Source: Linyphia triangularis (Eukaryota; Arthropoda; Arachnida; Araneae; Linyphiidae). From it: a stretch of 64,000 bases of DNA. The notes beneath the pieces were generated by a model, which ran no database searches, had not been told where the DNA came from, and saw only the letters and a list, made by a program, of their open reading frames with translations. A program made the translations under genes and the position numbers. The stretch's first letter is position 1, and every line of letters starts with the position of its first letter. The DNA is taken from positions 47,070,069 through 47,134,068 of the forward strand of contig OZ021723.1 of NCBI GenBank assembly GCA_963978545.1, written 5' to 3'. Below are positions 61,749-64,000 of this stretch, one piece after another.

Positions 61749-62163
61749 AATGCTCTGATGCTATTTTTTCTTGTGTTATCAGTTTATAGAAACCTAAATA
61801 GTTGCTTTTGCCTTTCCCGTAGTGTTTCTGTATCATATTATTATGATTGCAATTGTCTCACTAGAAAGACCTAGATTTCTTTCAATGCCAAAAATAGGAT
61901 TCGTTAAACGAATAAAAAACTTTAATACAAACCTACAGCAACAATACTCTTAATGTGAAAGACTACATTCTTCATGCCCATGCGGACATTCCGCATGCCC
62001 ATGCCATGCGGCCAATGACATTCTTCATGCCCATGCCCATTCTTCACTACATTCTTCATGCTCAGTGGATGCGCTACTTCCTGCACAATCTACGAGAACA
62101 ACAAAAACAGTTATTTAGTTTTCTATAAACTGATAACACATGAAAGAACTGCATCAGAACATT
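61749..62163. repeat. Inverted repeat pair, about 75-bp arms
   Basis: The left arm (about 61749-61825, read on the minus strand) and right arm (about 62088-62163) share CTATAAACTGATAACACA, GCATCAGA.CATTC and AACTATTTAGG/AGTTATTTAGT. Translated, both arms give similar peptides (YLGFYKLITQEKIASEHS and YLVFYKLITHERTASEHS), because the third-position differences are modest. The spacer of about 262 bp includes the CATGCCCATG array. Confidence 0.75.
61965..62065. repeat. Degenerate CTTCATGCCCATGC short-repeat array
   Basis: CATTCTTCATGCCCATGC and shortened forms (GCATGCCCATGCC, CATGCCCATGCCC, CATTCTTCACTA, CATTCTTCATGC) recur at least five times in about 100 bp. Confidence 0.8.
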
Positions 62164-62351
62164 CTCCGAATCGAATGTCACACAGGAAGAAGTCAGAAAT
62201 GTTGGAGAGTCTTTTTCTCCTCTTGTACGGAACAAAGATTGGTAACATTGAGTATAGCTTCTTCCAAAAGTCACTAGTGAAGAAAACAGCCTTATTGCAA
62301 TTCTTATTTTCAAACTCCACAAGTGAAGCTCATCCAGAGTATACTGCATAA

Positions 62352-64000
62352 TACAAGCAACACCTTACGTCCAGAAGATTGAGGTTGGGTTCATCAAGAC
62401 GGTGAACTCAACCTGTAAAAACAAACTTGTTGCCCTTGATGCAATACTCAAGCTTAATTGCTGCACATGCAAAGGAATCTACTTATTTCAATAGTGAGGT
62501 TGTGTCAAAAGTAGTGTGCCCGTGGGGGTGTTTAGTTCTCTTTGAAACTTGGAAGGAGTGACCATGACGAAATGAACTAAGAAACTGACTTTGAAGTTGA
62601 TAGTTTATGTGAGTAAGAAGACGACAATTGGTAATTCTATATAAATTAGTATCTTTTTGGGCAATAAAAAATTATTTTGGTATTTTTTTATGAGTGTTTT
62701 TACCCCCAAAACTCATTATACGTAATAAATGAATGTTTCAAACTATCTGAAACTATATTCCGCAGTTTCATTAATGAAAGAATTTTTTGTTGTTGCTAAT
62801 TACCATATTTTAACTGTACTAATAAGAAATTTGGGGCATTGGTGTGAAGATTAGATACCCGTGAGTTGGACAGAGCAAAATTTCTCTCACGGCATGGTAG
62901 TTACCGCAAACAAAATGGTTTTGCTCCCAAAAAGTAACTGATACATAATTCCTGTTTTATGTGTTATATTTATTCCACATTCATTCAAGAATTTTTCATC
63001 TTGAAGTAATGGATACTAGGCTCAATTTCCATTGATTATAACTTTGAGAGTACCAATATAGGTTTGATGGATCGTTCGCCGATTTTTTTCACAAGATTAA
63101 AAGACGAATTATGAGCTTGCAGATTGCATTTGGCTTGTGGGGATAGGAATTCATTTATCCTACTTTGGCGAAATAAGGCCATCCACTTCTGAGCATTTTA
63201 AATAAGTCTTTCTTGATGATTTAATTCCATTTTTACTGTGATTGGTGAGAGTACCCCAGAAAGGCCGAACACGTCCAATCCATCACCGCTTCTCTGCGAA
63301 GGTCAATTCTGTGGCCATTGGAATTCATTGACAGTGCGTGCTTTTTCATCTTTATTAAAAGCGTTCAAATCTAGAAAGAGCATAAACACCCTGAAGAAAA
63401 ATCGACTCATGAAACACCGTTGATGAATTGGGCAAGGTCGGAGTTATTTATCAGAGAAACAAACGGCTGTCGCCTAAATAATTGAAATGTCATAGTGTGT
63501 GGGGGGGGGGGGGTGCAAAGGGGTTTTAAGGTTGAATAACTCTCAAACACGACTTGTTAACGTCGTTGAAGTGTTTTTGCTTATCTTTTCAAATCTTTCT
63601 TTAGTAACACTTTCTGGCAATCCAAGTTTCCTGTGAGGAATTTAGTTGTTTCTTTTAATAGGTTTTGAGTAAGATAGGTGAGGTTCATGGTGCAAATGTT
63701 AACTGAAGTGTAACAATATGGAAATGTGGCAGCTCTATTTCTGTGCAACACAATAAGTCCTGTCATTCTAGAGCGAACAGGTCATTATTTTTTAAAAGAG
63801 AGCCCCAACCGTGTTTTAATATATGTTTCTTTTGAGGAGAATTGATGTACAGGACGCAGAGCACTGTTCCAATGATTGAGAATATAGTAACCCACGGGTG
63901 TAAATTTGACAATTATAATTAGCAGAGAGTATAGTGCAAAATGACTTTCATTTTACTTAATTTATATCGAGATCTTTATTTTTTTCGAAGAAAATGAATT
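62352..64000. other. Intergenic, no gene recognised
   Basis: AT-rich with G13 at 63501-63513. The small open frames (63238-63423 plus and 63581-63766 minus) have no recognisable signature. Confidence 0.5.

Overview
This is an AT-rich, intron-rich eukaryotic nuclear window. It carries one convincingly recognisable protein-coding gene, the 3' part of a bHLH-PAS transcription factor on the + strand (3658-14389). Joining four exons across canonical GT/AG introns gives a complete PAS-B domain and a long Ser/Asn-rich C-terminal tail ending in a natural stop. The PAS-B sequence most resembles Methoprene-tolerant / germ-cell-expressed (Met/gce), the arthropod juvenile-hormone (methyl farnesoate) receptor. 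Cues are ADQRIATITGYM, YIYLQSKG, and EEEGK directly after the domain. The bHLH and PAS-A exons are not seen and probably lie upstream of base 1. Met family membership, large introns, tRNA-derived SINEs and hAT MITEs point to an arthropod; a chelicerate such as a spider is my guess, not something the sequence proves.

Layout: 1-3657 is intron upstream of the first visible exon. 3658-14389 holds the exons and three introns; intron 3 contains a 320-bp hAT MITE with perfect 8-bp target-site duplications (TSDs), a long-armed palindrome and a perfect 19-bp hairpin. 14390 to about 22.2 kb is a candidate long 3' UTR ending near an AATAAA at 22186. From 22.2 kb to the end I find no convincing gene. The stretch is repeat-dense intergenic DNA with a second hAT-like element nested in another repeat, a (GT)62(GA)14 microsatellite, several elements with long inverted arms, a 4-copy minisatellite, SINEs, a solo-LTR-like segment and many G/C homopolymer tracts.

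The most striking structure is at 36892-38075: two 446-bp arms, about 99.6% identical, inverted around a 290-bp spacer and flanked by TA dinucleotides. A complete SINE with its own 14-bp TSDs sits at the mirror-image position in both arms. The SINE must predate copying of the arm, so this is a very young inverted duplication, a long-terminal-inverted-repeat (TIR) element whose arms were homogenised after the SINE landed, or an assembly artefact.

Lower-confidence items are a GC-richer, homeodomain/POU-site-containing block at 30.0-31.1 kb (candidate conserved non-coding regulatory DNA), a promoter-like patch near 58.3 kb with a perfect NRF-1-type palindrome and a CCAAT box, and a decayed, frame-broken coding-like stretch at 60.5-61.4 kb. 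No bacterial-style operon, CRISPR array, rRNA gene or intact tRNA gene was seen.
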